From contig CAYXDO010000015.1 of assembly GCA_964463485.1 (NCBI GenBank), forward strand, positions 1 through 64,000: DNA of 64,000 nt, read 5' to 3'. Below the pieces are notes generated by a model. That model saw nothing but the letters and a program-made list of their open reading frames with translations. It searched no databases and was not told the DNA's origin. Source of the stretch: CAYXDO01 sp964463485. Its GTDB lineage: Bacteria; Myxococcota; Kuafuiibacteriia; Kuafuiibacteriales; Kuafuiibacteriaceae. Of the stretch, positions 28,484-37,029 are shown in pieces. Each line of letters starts with the position of its first letter. Positions within the stretch are counted from its first letter, which is position 1. The position numbers and the translations under genes were made by a program.

Positions 28484-29079
28484 GTCGGGAACCCTCCACG
28501 CGTCGAGTCGATCGATCGGTAGTTGCAGACCTTCTTGACCGGGTACGTGCGAATGTACCGATTCGTCAGCGACCCGCCGGTCGCGTTGAAGTTGTCTGCT
28601 GTGCTCTCAGGCGTGATCTCTCGAATTCGGATCAAGAGGTCGAAAGCACGAAGGCTGCCGGTCGCGTCTGGAGCGTATTGATAGTCCACGCCATAGCTTG
28701 GGTTGACGGCGTTGGGCCGCCCCGTGTCGTCGAACAAGCCAATGTGGGTGATGGCGGAGCCAGGAATGGGGCCAGCTGCATCACCTCGCCAGTTGGGTGC
28801 CTGGGCGGCCGGATCGAGGAAGCCATCGTCAGAGCTGAGTGAGGTGGGCAAGTCACCCACCGCGTTCGGATAGATGTCGCAGGTGGCTACGCGCACTTGA
28901 GAAGCCACCCGCTGATAGATTTCCAAAGACCGAGTTTGGAAAGCCGCTCGCTCGTTCGCCCGCATGATGCTGCGAACCAGCTCGGCGACCGCGGCCGTGC
29001 CCACTGCGAGCACCGCCATCGCGATCAAAGACTCGACTACGGTCGCACCTAGTCGCGACCTGCGTACGCGCCGTTTCAT
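28480..29079 (-). CDS. pilV: PilV-like minor pilin
   Basis: 199 residues from the ATG at 29079, which overlaps the fimT stop by 4 bp and gives a normal prepilin leader (MKRRVRRSRLG, then ATVVESLIAMAVLAVG with Glu at +5). The next helix contains RANERAAFQTRSLEIYQRVA. The longer ORF upstream would put about 22 unrelated residues before the leader. Second gene of the minor-pilin operon. Confidence 0.87.
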   Translation of the reverse strand: MKRRVRRSRLGATVVESLIAMAVLAVGTAAVAELVRSIMRANERAAFQTRSLEIYQRVASQVRVATCDIYPNAVGDLPTSLSSDDGFLDPAAQAPNWRGDAAGPIPGSAITHIGLFDDTGRPNAVNPSYGVDYQYAPDATGSLRAFDLLIRIREITPESTADNFNATGGSLTNRYIRTYPVKKVCNYRSIDSTRGGFPT

Positions 29080-29789
29080 CCTGCCTCCGGATCCATGTTG
29101 CAGAGTTGGGACGGGTTCGCTGGAGCCGTGATGTCGGAGCGACAAATCACGCCCGACGGGAGCACCCGAATCCCGTAACTTTCTGCGAGCCGCGCAGTAC
29201 CTCCGACCGTGCGCTCGACGCGAAAATAGATGCCGTTCGCCGGCAGCGGATCGAGGTTTCCGTCGTTGTTGGCGTCGTAGATCAAGCGCCCGTTCGGCGT
29301 AAAGGCGATCGAAAACGAAGCAGCAAGAGCTGGCGCGATGACCCGAGCCTGAATGCCCGCGGACTCGTTGTGCGGGTTGGCGACGTTGAAATTCTCACAC
29401 GCCGTCTGCATCATCGTGCCGTTCCAAACGATCCGCTCGGGGATACGGATGATGTTCGCAGGCGCTCCGCTGTTCGTGTTGATGCGAATCCAAGGCCGGC
29501 AGTCTTGAGGCACCCCGCCCAGTCCACAGTTGGAGAAGTCGAGGTTGCAGCCCGCTTGGCCGCGCAAGCGATGCGATGGGATGCCTTTGGAGAGCGACCG
29601 CGCGAGCTCCAGGTTGTGGATCACCGTCCGGGCAGCGTCGGACACTTTGGCCTTCTCCTGCTGCCGCACCGTGGTCCAGAACGCCAAGGATACGCCGACC
29701 ATGATGATCGCGACGACCAGCATCATCTCGATCAGCGTGAATCCACGCCTCGAGGACTGCTTCAGAGCCTTTGTCAGGGCGAATCTCAT
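29076..29789 (-). CDS. fimT: FimT/GspH-type pseudopilin
   Basis: 237 residues with the prepilin signal SRRGFTLIEMMLVVAIIMVG (Glu at +5), followed by the GspH/FimT pattern (DAARTVIHNLELARSLSKG) and a C-terminal beta domain (FTPNGRLIYDANNDG). First gene of the operon fimT-pilV-pilW-pilX-pilY1, in the usual minor-pilin order. The 164 bp upstream hold GC-rich inverted segments but no promoter I can name with confidence. Confidence 0.9.
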   Translation of the reverse strand: MRFALTKALKQSSRRGFTLIEMMLVVAIIMVGVSLAFWTTVRQQEKAKVSDAARTVIHNLELARSLSKGIPSHRLRGQAGCNLDFSNCGLGGVPQDCRPWIRINTNSGAPANIIRIPERIVWNGTMMQTACENFNVANPHNESAGIQARVIAPALAASFSIAFTPNGRLIYDANNDGNLDPLPANGIYFRVERTVGGTARLAESYGIRVLPSGVICRSDITAPANPSQLCNMDPEAG

Positions 29790-29953
29790 TGAGACCCTCC
29801 AGGGTTCACGGGTCTGCGTGCAGAACCCATGCCGGGTTGGGAATAAAACGAATCACTGAGGAACCGCAAGTTGCTTCGATCACGCTGGAAGAGATTTGCA
29901 GTCGAGAACGTCTAGATACGTGTAGGCAAATGCTCGAAAGGTAAAGCAATCTC

Positions 29954-31312
29954 TCACAACGAAGGGAGCTGTGCGTCGATCACGTACTGGCCTCGGGAGT
30001 TGGGTGGGACCTGAGCAGACCACGGTTTGCGACCTTCAGCCTGGATACTAACCTGAAGCGGCCCGTCCCCGCGAACTTCCGTCTCGAGCGGCGTGACCCC
30101 AACTCGATCCCCGCGTACGAGGACCACTGCCCCTGCGGGGCTCGACTTCACGCTGAGCTTGCGAACGGTGCCCGTCTCTTCGGCCGGCGGGGCGTCCTCC
30201 TTGTGCGTGCCCATCTTGGCCGCGTAGGCGTCGGAGAGGGCCCGCTCGCGCTCCTCCAGGGCCTCGAGGTCTACGACAACAGGCTCGGGTAGCGCAGGGA
30301 TCTCGCCCACCGTGGCTCTGCTCTTCGGCATGGGCACGAAGTCCGCGGCTGGCGGAGGCGGTTTTGGAGCTTCTTTGTAAACCGTTTCGTCGGGGCGCGC
30401 TGGCGGGTCTGCGGCGCGATGCGAAAGCAGGCTGGCCGGCCCCTCGATGATCCGACGACCCGCGCGTGAGCGATCCATACCCCAGACCGCCAGCACCGCG
30501 ATCAAGAGCGCCGCCACGGCGATCGCATCTCGGCGCGAAAGGAGCGGAGCTTCCGAGCCGTCCGGAAGGCGTCGGAACTTGAATCGAGACTCTCTGGCGC
30601 GCTTGGCGTTCTCGAGCGCACCTGGCTGCGCGAGCGCTGCGATTTGGGCCAGCGGGGAGTCGACATCCTGCGCCCTGGAAGGCGCCGACTCGGGAACGGC
30701 CAGGCGAAACCGAGGCTTTTCGTCCGGATCGGCAGGGCCGTCCGCTTGCTCGCCAGGCTCGCCCTCGAGATCGACGATCGGACGCCGCTTGGGTCTCGGC
30801 GCGGGGGCAGGCTTCGAAAGGGACTGCGCGCGTCCCTCGGCGACGTGAGCGTCGAGCGAGGTGTGGATGTCGTCGTCGAAGCCCTCGCCGACCTCCGCAT
30901 GGCCGGTCACGGACTCCAGACGAGGGGTCGCGCCGTCGGGCGGAGTCTTCTCTTCGAACGGATCGGGTTCGGCTTTCGGGCCCTCGGCTTTCGGGCCCTC
31001 GGCTTTCGGGCCCTCGGCTTTCGGAGCTGGGCGTTCGAGGCGGAGCGGTGGCGCGCCGGACCTGGACACCGTGCCGCGAAGCCGTGCCGGATTGACCGGT
31101 TGATCTTGCGGCTGGTCTTTGGACGAGACGTCTTGCTCTTCGGGCGCAGCTCCAAGCCCTTCGAACTCGGGCGCCGAAGAGATCTGCGTCGGCTCCGCAC
31201 GAGGCGCAGGCGGCGAAGCTTCGACAGCGAGCGCCGGAATCGACGGACGCTTGAGCGGCGGAGGCCGCGGGGGCCGGAGAGACGGACCTCTCGGTTTGCT
31301 CGGAAGGCTCAC
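29954..31312 (-). CDS. Pro/Lys/Glu-rich membrane protein with C-terminal PEGA domain
   Basis: 452 residues from a GTG at 31312 (MSLPSKPRGPS). An ATG further upstream would force a 100-bp head-to-head overlap with the TPR gene, so I reject it. A long disordered Pro/Glu-rich region includes four GPKAE repeats (about residues 94-114) and LRGTVS motifs. One membrane helix (AIAVAALLIAVLAVWGM, about 260-278) is followed by a further linker and a PEGA domain (about 385-450: SVKSSPAGAVVLVRGDRVGV). PEGA proteins usually hang on the cell exterior. A kinase domain is not present; it may be a kinase-linked scaffold (inference). Confidence 0.72.
   Translation of the reverse strand: MSLPSKPRGPSLRPPRPPPLKRPSIPALAVEASPPAPRAEPTQISSAPEFEGLGAAPEEQDVSSKDQPQDQPVNPARLRGTVSRSGAPPLRLERPAPKAEGPKAEGPKAEGPKAEPDPFEEKTPPDGATPRLESVTGHAEVGEGFDDDIHTSLDAHVAEGRAQSLSKPAPAPRPKRRPIVDLEGEPGEQADGPADPDEKPRFRLAVPESAPSRAQDVDSPLAQIAALAQPGALENAKRARESRFKFRRLPDGSEAPLLSRRDAIAVAALLIAVLAVWGMDRSRAGRRIIEGPASLLSHRAADPPARPDETVYKEAPKPPPPAADFVPMPKSRATVGEIPALPEPVVVDLEALEERERALSDAYAAKMGTHKEDAPPAEETGTVRKLSVKSSPAGAVVLVRGDRVGVTPLETEVRGDGPLQVSIQAEGRKPWSAQVPPNSRGQYVIDAQLPSL
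30971..31030 (-). repeat. 15-bp coding tandem repeat (GPKAE)
   Basis: Three exact copies of ggctttcgggccctc (30971, 30986, 31001) plus a partial fourth, encoding Gly-Pro-Lys-Ala-Glu on the minus strand. The unit length is the same as in the kinase-linker repeat at 4262. Confidence 0.9.
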
Positions 31313-31388
31313 CGTGCCCCGAAGATAACGCCGACGATCGTCGCTGTCATTCTTGACCGCTTCTTGGGTCCGCCGGAAGCTTTGCTTC

Positions 31389-32261
31389 GTGCCCGTCGCT
31401 CGCCGCTCCGTTGCGCTCGCGGTCGCGCTCGTCTTGGCCTCGGCCTGCTCCGGTCGGGCCCGAGCGAAGAGCCACATCGCCTTGGGTGACGCGATGATGG
31501 AGCGCAGAAAGGTCGACGAAGCGATCAGCGCGTACAAAAAAGCGGTCGAGGAGTCCCCGGACTTTTCCGACGCTCACCGAAGCCTCGGCATCGCCTTCTT
31601 CGAGAAGGGGGAGACTCAGCCGGCGATCGATTCTCTTACCCGCGCCATCTCCCTCGACCCGAGCGACCCCCTCGCCCTCGCTCATCGCGGGATGGCTTAC
31701 GTGCGTGCCTCCGATGCCGCCAGGGCGTTCGCGGACTGTTCCGGTGCCATCAAGATCGATCCCAAGATGCCTCCCCCGAGCGCTCAGCTCGCGCACTCTT
31801 GCGTGTGCTTGTCGGGGACCTTCACCGCGGCGCTCGAAGCGGCACGCGCGGCTTGTGAACGTGCGATTCAGATCAACCCACAGCGCGCCTTTCCCGCCGT
31901 GTATGCCGCCGCCGCCAAGCTGGCTGAGGCCGCCCACGATTCCGACGCCGCCATCATCGCCTACGAGGACATGATTCGCCTCGCCCCAAAAGTGCTCGAC
32001 GCGTACCCGCGCCTAGCGCGGTTGAAGCTCGAAAAAGGTGAACGCGACTCGGCGATCGCCACGCTCAACGCGTGCTTCGCGATCGACCCGGCCTACGGAC
32101 CGGCGCATCTTCTCTTCGCCGAGCTCGCTGCCAAAGACGGCAAGCCCGAGCTCGCGTCCTACCACCTCAAGGCTGCGAGCGCCGCCGGTATGAAGATCGA
32201 CGTGGAGCTTCGCGCGACGATCGAAGCGATCAGACCTGATTCCGCCGGACCGACCAAATGA
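31389..32261 (+). CDS. TPR-repeat lipoprotein
   Basis: 290 residues from a GTG at 31389 with ggaag about 9 bases upstream (a TTG at 31353 is the ORF limit). Signal MPVARRSVALAVALVLASAC ends in a lipobox Cys. At least five TPR-like units follow (KVDEAISAYKKAVEESPDFS, AHRSLGIAFFEKGETQPAID, SDAAIIAYEDMIRLAPKVLD). TPR lipoproteins act as assembly scaffolds, often for envelope machines. Its 3' end overlaps the convergent membrane gene by 32 bp. Confidence 0.85.
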   Translation: MPVARRSVALAVALVLASACSGRARAKSHIALGDAMMERRKVDEAISAYKKAVEESPDFSDAHRSLGIAFFEKGETQPAIDSLTRAISLDPSDPLALAHRGMAYVRASDAARAFADCSGAIKIDPKMPPPSAQLAHSCVCLSGTFTAALEAARAACERAIQINPQRAFPAVYAAAAKLAEAAHDSDAAIIAYEDMIRLAPKVLDAYPRLARLKLEKGERDSAIATLNACFAIDPAYGPAHLLFAELAAKDGKPELASYHLKAASAAGMKIDVELRATIEAIRPDSAGPTK

Positions 32262-33237
32262 AGCCGTCATACCAATAGTGCAGCCCCTCGGCGAGAAAGC
32301 AGATCCCAACCGCGGTGTCGGAGGTCGCGAAGAAAGCCGACCACACACCGAACGCAGCACACGGAGCGATGAAGGCGACAAAGCCCCAAGCGTTCGCGAA
32401 TCGACGCCCCTCCAACCTCAAGCGGGACAAGAGATTCCGGCGCTCGCTGAACCAGACGATGGGGAAGTATTGGAGCGCGTGGAAGGACTCCATGATCAAA
32501 TAGGCCTGCCCGAACGAATCGAAGCCCCACGTCCAAATCGACGCCAACGCGAGCACCAGATAGAGGAGCACCTTCTGTTTCGGAACCCGGTACCCGCGCC
32601 GAACCAAGCGAGCGTAAGCCGCCAAGTAGAAGAGTGTGTAGGCAGCTCCGCCGATCACGAGCGTCCACGTCACAGCGGGTTGGTGGCGCAACGCAAAAAT
32701 TCGAAAGTCGCTCGGTCCGCTCAGCCCCACTCGTTCGAACCACGGCAACCGCACGAGGTGCTCCGCGAGCGCTACGCCCGCAAGGATCGGACCGGCATAC
32801 GTCAAGAGCGCCATGCCCATGTCGAGCCGCCGACCGACCTCCGCATCGTTGCCCGCTCGTTTGTCGTAGATTCGACCGAAGCCGAACGTCTGCATGCTGG
32901 AGTGCCAGACGTCCATGCCGATGATCACGACCGCGATGAAGATCCAAAACGCCTGAGAGGCCTGCATCCCAACGAAGACCGCGATCGGCACGGCCACGAA
33001 ACGCAGCGGGAAGAGCTTGAAAATCTCTCGATTCCCGTGCGTTCGAAAGAAGACCGCGAAGATGTGCGCGAGCGTGAACGCGGTGGCCCACGCGTAGAAG
33101 AAAGACTGCTCGTGGCCCCCAAAGCTCGTGGTGAGCCCGGCCTGCCCGGAGAAGCTGATCACCGCGCCCACGATCAAAAAGAGCGCGGGCGCCCAGATGA
33201 TCAGCGCGTGATCGACGAAGGGGCTGATGATGTACAC
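32230..33237 (-). CDS. Polytopic His-motif membrane protein, copy B
   Basis: 335 residues. I take the GTG at 33237 (MYIISPFVDHALIIWAP), which lines up with the N-terminus of the homologue at 19288; a GTG at 33270 is possible. It has about eight hydrophobic segments and the motifs AHIFAVFFRTHGNREIF, WHSSMQTFGFGRIYDKRAG, FHALQYFPIVWFSERR and LHYWYDGFIWSVRR. These match, in order, the four motifs of copy A. The 5' end is divergent from the membrane-phosphotransferase gene with very little space, so the two are probably co-regulated. Function is not recognised. Confidence 0.8.
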   Translation of the reverse strand: MYIISPFVDHALIIWAPALFLIVGAVISFSGQAGLTTSFGGHEQSFFYAWATAFTLAHIFAVFFRTHGNREIFKLFPLRFVAVPIAVFVGMQASQAFWIFIAVVIIGMDVWHSSMQTFGFGRIYDKRAGNDAEVGRRLDMGMALLTYAGPILAGVALAEHLVRLPWFERVGLSGPSDFRIFALRHQPAVTWTLVIGGAAYTLFYLAAYARLVRRGYRVPKQKVLLYLVLALASIWTWGFDSFGQAYLIMESFHALQYFPIVWFSERRNLLSRLRLEGRRFANAWGFVAFIAPCAAFGVWSAFFATSDTAVGICFLAEGLHYWYDGFIWSVRRNQV

Positions 33238-33279
33238 GGAGACGAAGCGCGGCTCGCTCCGATCGGACACCTCGAAATA

Positions 33280-36200
33280 GTGCGCTGGCCTGCGGTCGCG
33301 GCACAAGCCGTGGCAACACTGACCTTGTGCCTCCCCACGCCGGCGATGGCGCTGCCGACCCCGGACGTCGTGATCGGCACGATCTCGTCGCTTCCCGCGA
33401 TCGTGGCGACGCTGTTGGCGCTGTTCACGCTGGTCGCGATGCGCGTTCGGACTCTTGCCGAGCGGCTCGACGATCCGCGCACCGCGCTCGCCCGCGCCTT
33501 CGTCGCCGCCTCGATGGCGGCGTTCGTGGCTGCGATCTTCGCTTTCGCCGCCGTGTCTCGCGACGAGACGCGCGAGCGCAACTTGGCTGCTTACTACCGC
33601 TGCGATCTCGCGGCGCACGAGCGACTCACCGAAGGCTCCGGCCGCCGCTTCTTCGCCGAGCGGAGTCGCCGAACGACGTTTGCCGAGCTCGAAGCGCTCA
33701 TTCGAAGCGGTCGCGACCCGATCCTCCTCTTCGTCGGAACGCGGCTCCAATACGAGTCGGGCATCCCGGAGGTCTCGGGTCGGCGCTTCACACACGTGCA
33801 AGGGGTCTCCAACGCCTTCGCGCCGGGCCTCCGTAGAGCGCTCGCGTCCCTTGGGGTAGAAGCGCACGCACGACCTGTCGCGATCGCCAACCCGCCGGCG
33901 TTCATCGATCGAGAGACCGAAGCGGAGCTCTCGGCGTGGCCTTCGATCTGGACGCTCGAGACCGACTGCGCCGACGACTCGTGTCTCGTCGAATTCGAGC
34001 CCTATGCGAAGCGCAGGAACCGAGGAGGCGACTTCGAGCCCGCTGCTTTGACGCCCAATGAGCTGCGCGACTGGCCAGTGACGCTCGAGACCTGGCTCTA
34101 TGACGAAGCCGCAGTCCGCTTCCCAAACATGACGACGCTGCTCTCGGACGCGGCGTTCGACCGAGCGCTCGCCGATCCGGAGCTCATCGTCGTGGCGCCA
34201 TTCTCATCCACGCTTCGTTCGTTGGAAGTCCAACGGTTTTATCTCCGGGAGTTGCTCGACAAGCGCCCCCACGTCGCGACGATCGACTTCGATTCACCGA
34301 GCTACGAACGAGAGCTGGATACGCTCGCGACGCAGCTCGGAGCGCGACCGTACGTCATCGCCGCGCTCACGAAATACGACTGGCTCTACTTCGGGACCGA
34401 TATCGGCTTTCGGCTCTCGCAGAAGGGATCGCGCTATTTAGGCGCTTCTTTGGGGCTCGACGATCACGCGGCTCGGCGCGCGCTTTCGCAGGCCGACGCG
34501 AGGTCGACGGCGGAGCTTTTGGCTCCGATTCGATCGGCCCTCGCACGTTTGGGAGCGCTCGGCTCGATCTTGGGTTTGGCGCTCTTGCTTCGGCTGGTTT
34601 GTGCGCCGTTTGCGTGGTTCGAAGCGCTGTCCGCTCATGCGCGCAAGCGGATCTCCAAAGACTCGCTCTACCTTGGCCTGGAGCGAGTCGCGCTGCGCTC
34701 GATCGGCGTGCGCCCCACGCTCGCCGCGCTCGGCCTGTTCGCGGCTTGGCTTCCGCTCTTGGTCGCGTGGCCGCTGCTCCTGTACGAGGGCGGACCGCTG
34801 GCCGGCAGCGCACTCGAGAGACCCAGCGTGGCCGGTCTCGCGATGCTGTTGCTCGTCGTGCTCGCGCGAGTGTCGATGCGAGCGGGCGTTCCTCGAGGCT
34901 CTAGGATGGTCTACCTGAGCGCGGCCTTCGCGGGTGCGGCTTGGCTCGCTTCCGAGCTCGCGCTCGGGCTGTCGCTCTTCGCGACGTGTTTCATCGCGCT
35001 CGGTCTGCCGCTCGAATGGTGGGCGACGCGACGGGTGTCGACGCGCCTCCGAGTCGCCGAGGAGGTTCAGCCCGGAGCGACCATTCGCGTCGGTGATGTC
35101 GAGCTCTCCTCGTTGCCCTCGTTCCGAGCGAGCGCATCCAAAGCGGGTCGACTCGCGGAGCTCGCGCGTTTGTCGACGACGCTCTTCCGCGTGCCCAAAG
35201 GCGTGGTGCTCGAGGGACCGCTCACAGATCCGGCGAAGAGCCGAGTCGCCGCGACCTTGGCAACAGAGCATTTGATCGCGGACTCGTATGCGGTTCGTTC
35301 GAGCGCTCCGAAGGAAGATGCTTCGGGCTCGACGCAAGCCGGCAAGTTCCTCACGAAGCTGAAGGTGGCTCCCGAGTCACTCGCAGACGCGATCGAAGCG
35401 GTGGCGCGGAGCTACGGGGACAATGAAGATCGCGCGATCGTGATCGTGCAGGAGATGGCGCCGGCCAGATCCGCTGGGGTCGCGTTTTCGCGGTCGTTCG
35501 CGAGCCCCGCGATCACCCACGTGGAGCTCGGGCTCGGGCTCGCGGACGCTCGGCTCTCGGGAGAGGAGCAGCCGAGCTCGGTCGGTGTGTCTTGGTTGAG
35601 CGGTCGTTCGTTCCCATCCAAGCTCGACGGCGCCGCCGAAGACGCGGCCCTCGTCTCGCGCGTGCTCGAGGTCCGATTCAGAGCACCGCAAGACGTCGAG
35701 TGGGTGCACGACGGTCGCACTCTGTTCGTCGTTCAGTCACGCGACGCGGCGATTTCGAGCTCGATCGTTCAGGCCGAGCAGGAGCGTATCGTGCGCTCGC
35801 TCGATCGGTTCGATGGGAAGCTCGTTCCCGGAGACGCACTTCCGCCGAACGCTTCGATTCTGTCGATGTCGATCGTCGCACGAACTTACTCCGACGGCCT
35901 TCCGCGAGCGATTCGAGCGCTCGGCGGCCGACCTGGCCGAGTAGCAGCGCTGGTCGCTTTTGGACGGCTGTACACCGCGACGGGTCGAATCTCGATACGG
36001 ACGCCAAAGGACGCGACGGCGCGGATCGCACGTCTGAGATCGTCGATCGACGAGCTGGAAGCGAAGGCCACGCTCAGGACGCACGATGCGAAGAGCATTC
36101 ACGCGGCGCTTCTCGAGGTTTCGGCTGACACGAGCGTGTCGTTCGAGACCGCGCTGCTCGCGGCCGCGCTCGATCACGGCGGATCGTCGCGGGTTCGCAC

Positions 36201-36978
36201 GATCACCACCGAGCTCTTCGAGGGCCTTGGCGCCGTAGGGCGTGGCGAGCAGCTCGCTGAGTTTGTCGCGAAGTTCGGTCATCGCGCGGAGCACGACTAC
36301 GAGCTCGCGCTGCCCAGCTTCGCGGAGGATCGCTCCGCGCTCGAGCTCTTCGCGCGGCGACACGCCCGCTGGCCTGCTTCGCGAACGGGCGACAGATCGG
36401 GGACGGCTGTGGAGATCATTCGTCTGAAGGAACGCGCCAAGGACGTCGTCGTTCGGCGCCTGAGATCCGTGCGACCGGCGCTCCTTGCGCTCGGCGCTCG
36501 GCTCGGCATCGATCCGTTCGCGCTCGAGCTCGACGATCTGTTGCTCGACGACGCTGAGCTCGCGGAGGCCGCGCGGCGGCGGGCCGCGGAGCGGGAGATT
36601 CTGCTTCGTCAGGAGCTTCCGGAGCGACCGACGAGAGAGGACTTCGAGCGATTGGGAGCCGACATAGGCGACGGTGCCGCGGGCGTCCGGTTCATCTCGG
36701 GCGGTGCGTTCGAAGGTCGGGTCGTCTTCGGACCCCCTGAGGGCGACCCGAGCGGGCTCGTGTGTGTGGTCCCGAGCCTGAGCCCCGAGCTGACCGCATC
36801 GCTGCCTGGCCTCGCCGGCGTCTTGGCGAAGGCGGGCGGAGCTTTGTCGCACCCAGCCATCGTCGCGCGGGAGCTCGGTGTACCCATCGCGATTTCGGCA
36901 GACGAGGGGATGAGTTTGAGAGAAGGGGACTTCGTGGAGGTGAGGGCTTCGGGAGTCACGGTTCGCCGCGGCGTTTGA
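33280..36978 (+). CDS. Membrane-fused PEP-synthase/rifampin-phosphotransferase-like enzyme
   Basis: 1232 residues from a GTG at 33280 (MRWPAVAAQAV... with a signal-like segment); the ATG at 33346 is an alternative. Helices at about residues 31-57 and 74-94 precede a 330-residue extracytoplasmic region with no family I can name. More helices follow at about 424-585. The C-terminal 640 residues are a dikinase-type enzyme: an ATP-grasp (YAVRSSAPKEDASGS, IVIVQEMAPARSAGVAFSR, DVEWVHDGRTLFVVQSR), a middle domain (KFGHRAEHDYELALP) like the substrate domain of rifampin phosphotransferase, and a swivelling phospho-His domain (AKAGGALSHPAIVARELGVP, His1191). The known chemistry is ATP to phospho-His to substrate. 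The substrate here is unknown. Confidence 0.88.
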   Translation: MRWPAVAAQAVATLTLCLPTPAMALPTPDVVIGTISSLPAIVATLLALFTLVAMRVRTLAERLDDPRTALARAFVAASMAAFVAAIFAFAAVSRDETRERNLAAYYRCDLAAHERLTEGSGRRFFAERSRRTTFAELEALIRSGRDPILLFVGTRLQYESGIPEVSGRRFTHVQGVSNAFAPGLRRALASLGVEAHARPVAIANPPAFIDRETEAELSAWPSIWTLETDCADDSCLVEFEPYAKRRNRGGDFEPAALTPNELRDWPVTLETWLYDEAAVRFPNMTTLLSDAAFDRALADPELIVVAPFSSTLRSLEVQRFYLRELLDKRPHVATIDFDSPSYERELDTLATQLGARPYVIAALTKYDWLYFGTDIGFRLSQKGSRYLGASLGLDDHAARRALSQADARSTAELLAPIRSALARLGALGSILGLALLLRLVCAPFAWFEALSAHARKRISKDSLYLGLERVALRSIGVRPTLAALGLFAAWLPLLVAWPLLLYEGGPLAGSALERPSVAGLAMLLLVVLARVSMRAGVPRGSRMVYLSAAFAGAAWLASELALGLSLFATCFIALGLPLEWWATRRVSTRLRVAEEVQPGATIRVGDVELSSLPSFRASASKAGRLAELARLSTTLFRVPKGVVLEGPLTDPAKSRVAATLATEHLIADSYAVRSSAPKEDASGSTQAGKFLTKLKVAPESLADAIEAVARSYGDNEDRAIVIVQEMAPARSAGVAFSRSFASPAITHVELGLGLADARLSGEEQPSSVGVSWLSGRSFPSKLDGAAEDAALVSRVLEVRFRAPQDVEWVHDGRTLFVVQSRDAAISSSIVQAEQERIVRSLDRFDGKLVPGDALPPNASILSMSIVARTYSDGLPRAIRALGGRPGRVAALVAFGRLYTATGRISIRTPKDATARIARLRSSIDELEAKATLRTHDAKSIHAALLEVSADTSVSFETALLAAALDHGGSSRVRTITTELFEGLGAVGRGEQLAEFVAKFGHRAEHDYELALPSFAEDRSALELFARRHARWPASRTGDRSGTAVEIIRLKERAKDVVVRRLRSVRPALLALGARLGIDPFALELDDLLLDDAELAEAARRRAAEREILLRQELPERPTREDFERLGADIGDGAAGVRFISGGAFEGRVVFGPPEGDPSGLVCVVPSLSPELTASLPGLAGVLAKAGGALSHPAIVARELGVPIAISADEGMSLREGDFVEVRASGVTVRRGV

Positions 36979-37029
36979 CGAAGTCAGCGAGTCTTCGAAC
37001 GAGTTGCTGCGAACCAGGGTGCGACAAGC

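Noticed and set aside
29790..29953. Sigma54 promoter before the minor-pilin operon
   Set aside because: GG and GC pairs are present only with a 9-base gap on the wrong strand; the -24/-12 spacing rule is not met.
32278..33279. The upstream open part of the phosphotransferase reading frame
   Set aside because: Arg/Glu/His-rich shadow of the minus-strand membrane gene; the real protein begins with hydrophobic sequence at 33280 or later.
33640..33810. Rhodanese-like stretch (DPILLFVGTRLQYESGIPEV) in the phosphotransferase N-terminal region
   Set aside because: The resemblance is short and no active-site Cys is visible, so I make no domain claim.
35737..36852. Minus-strand ORF of 371 codons opposite the phosphotransferase
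   Set aside because: Antisense shadow: Arg/Glu-rich, no motif, opposite a strongly supported catalytic domain.
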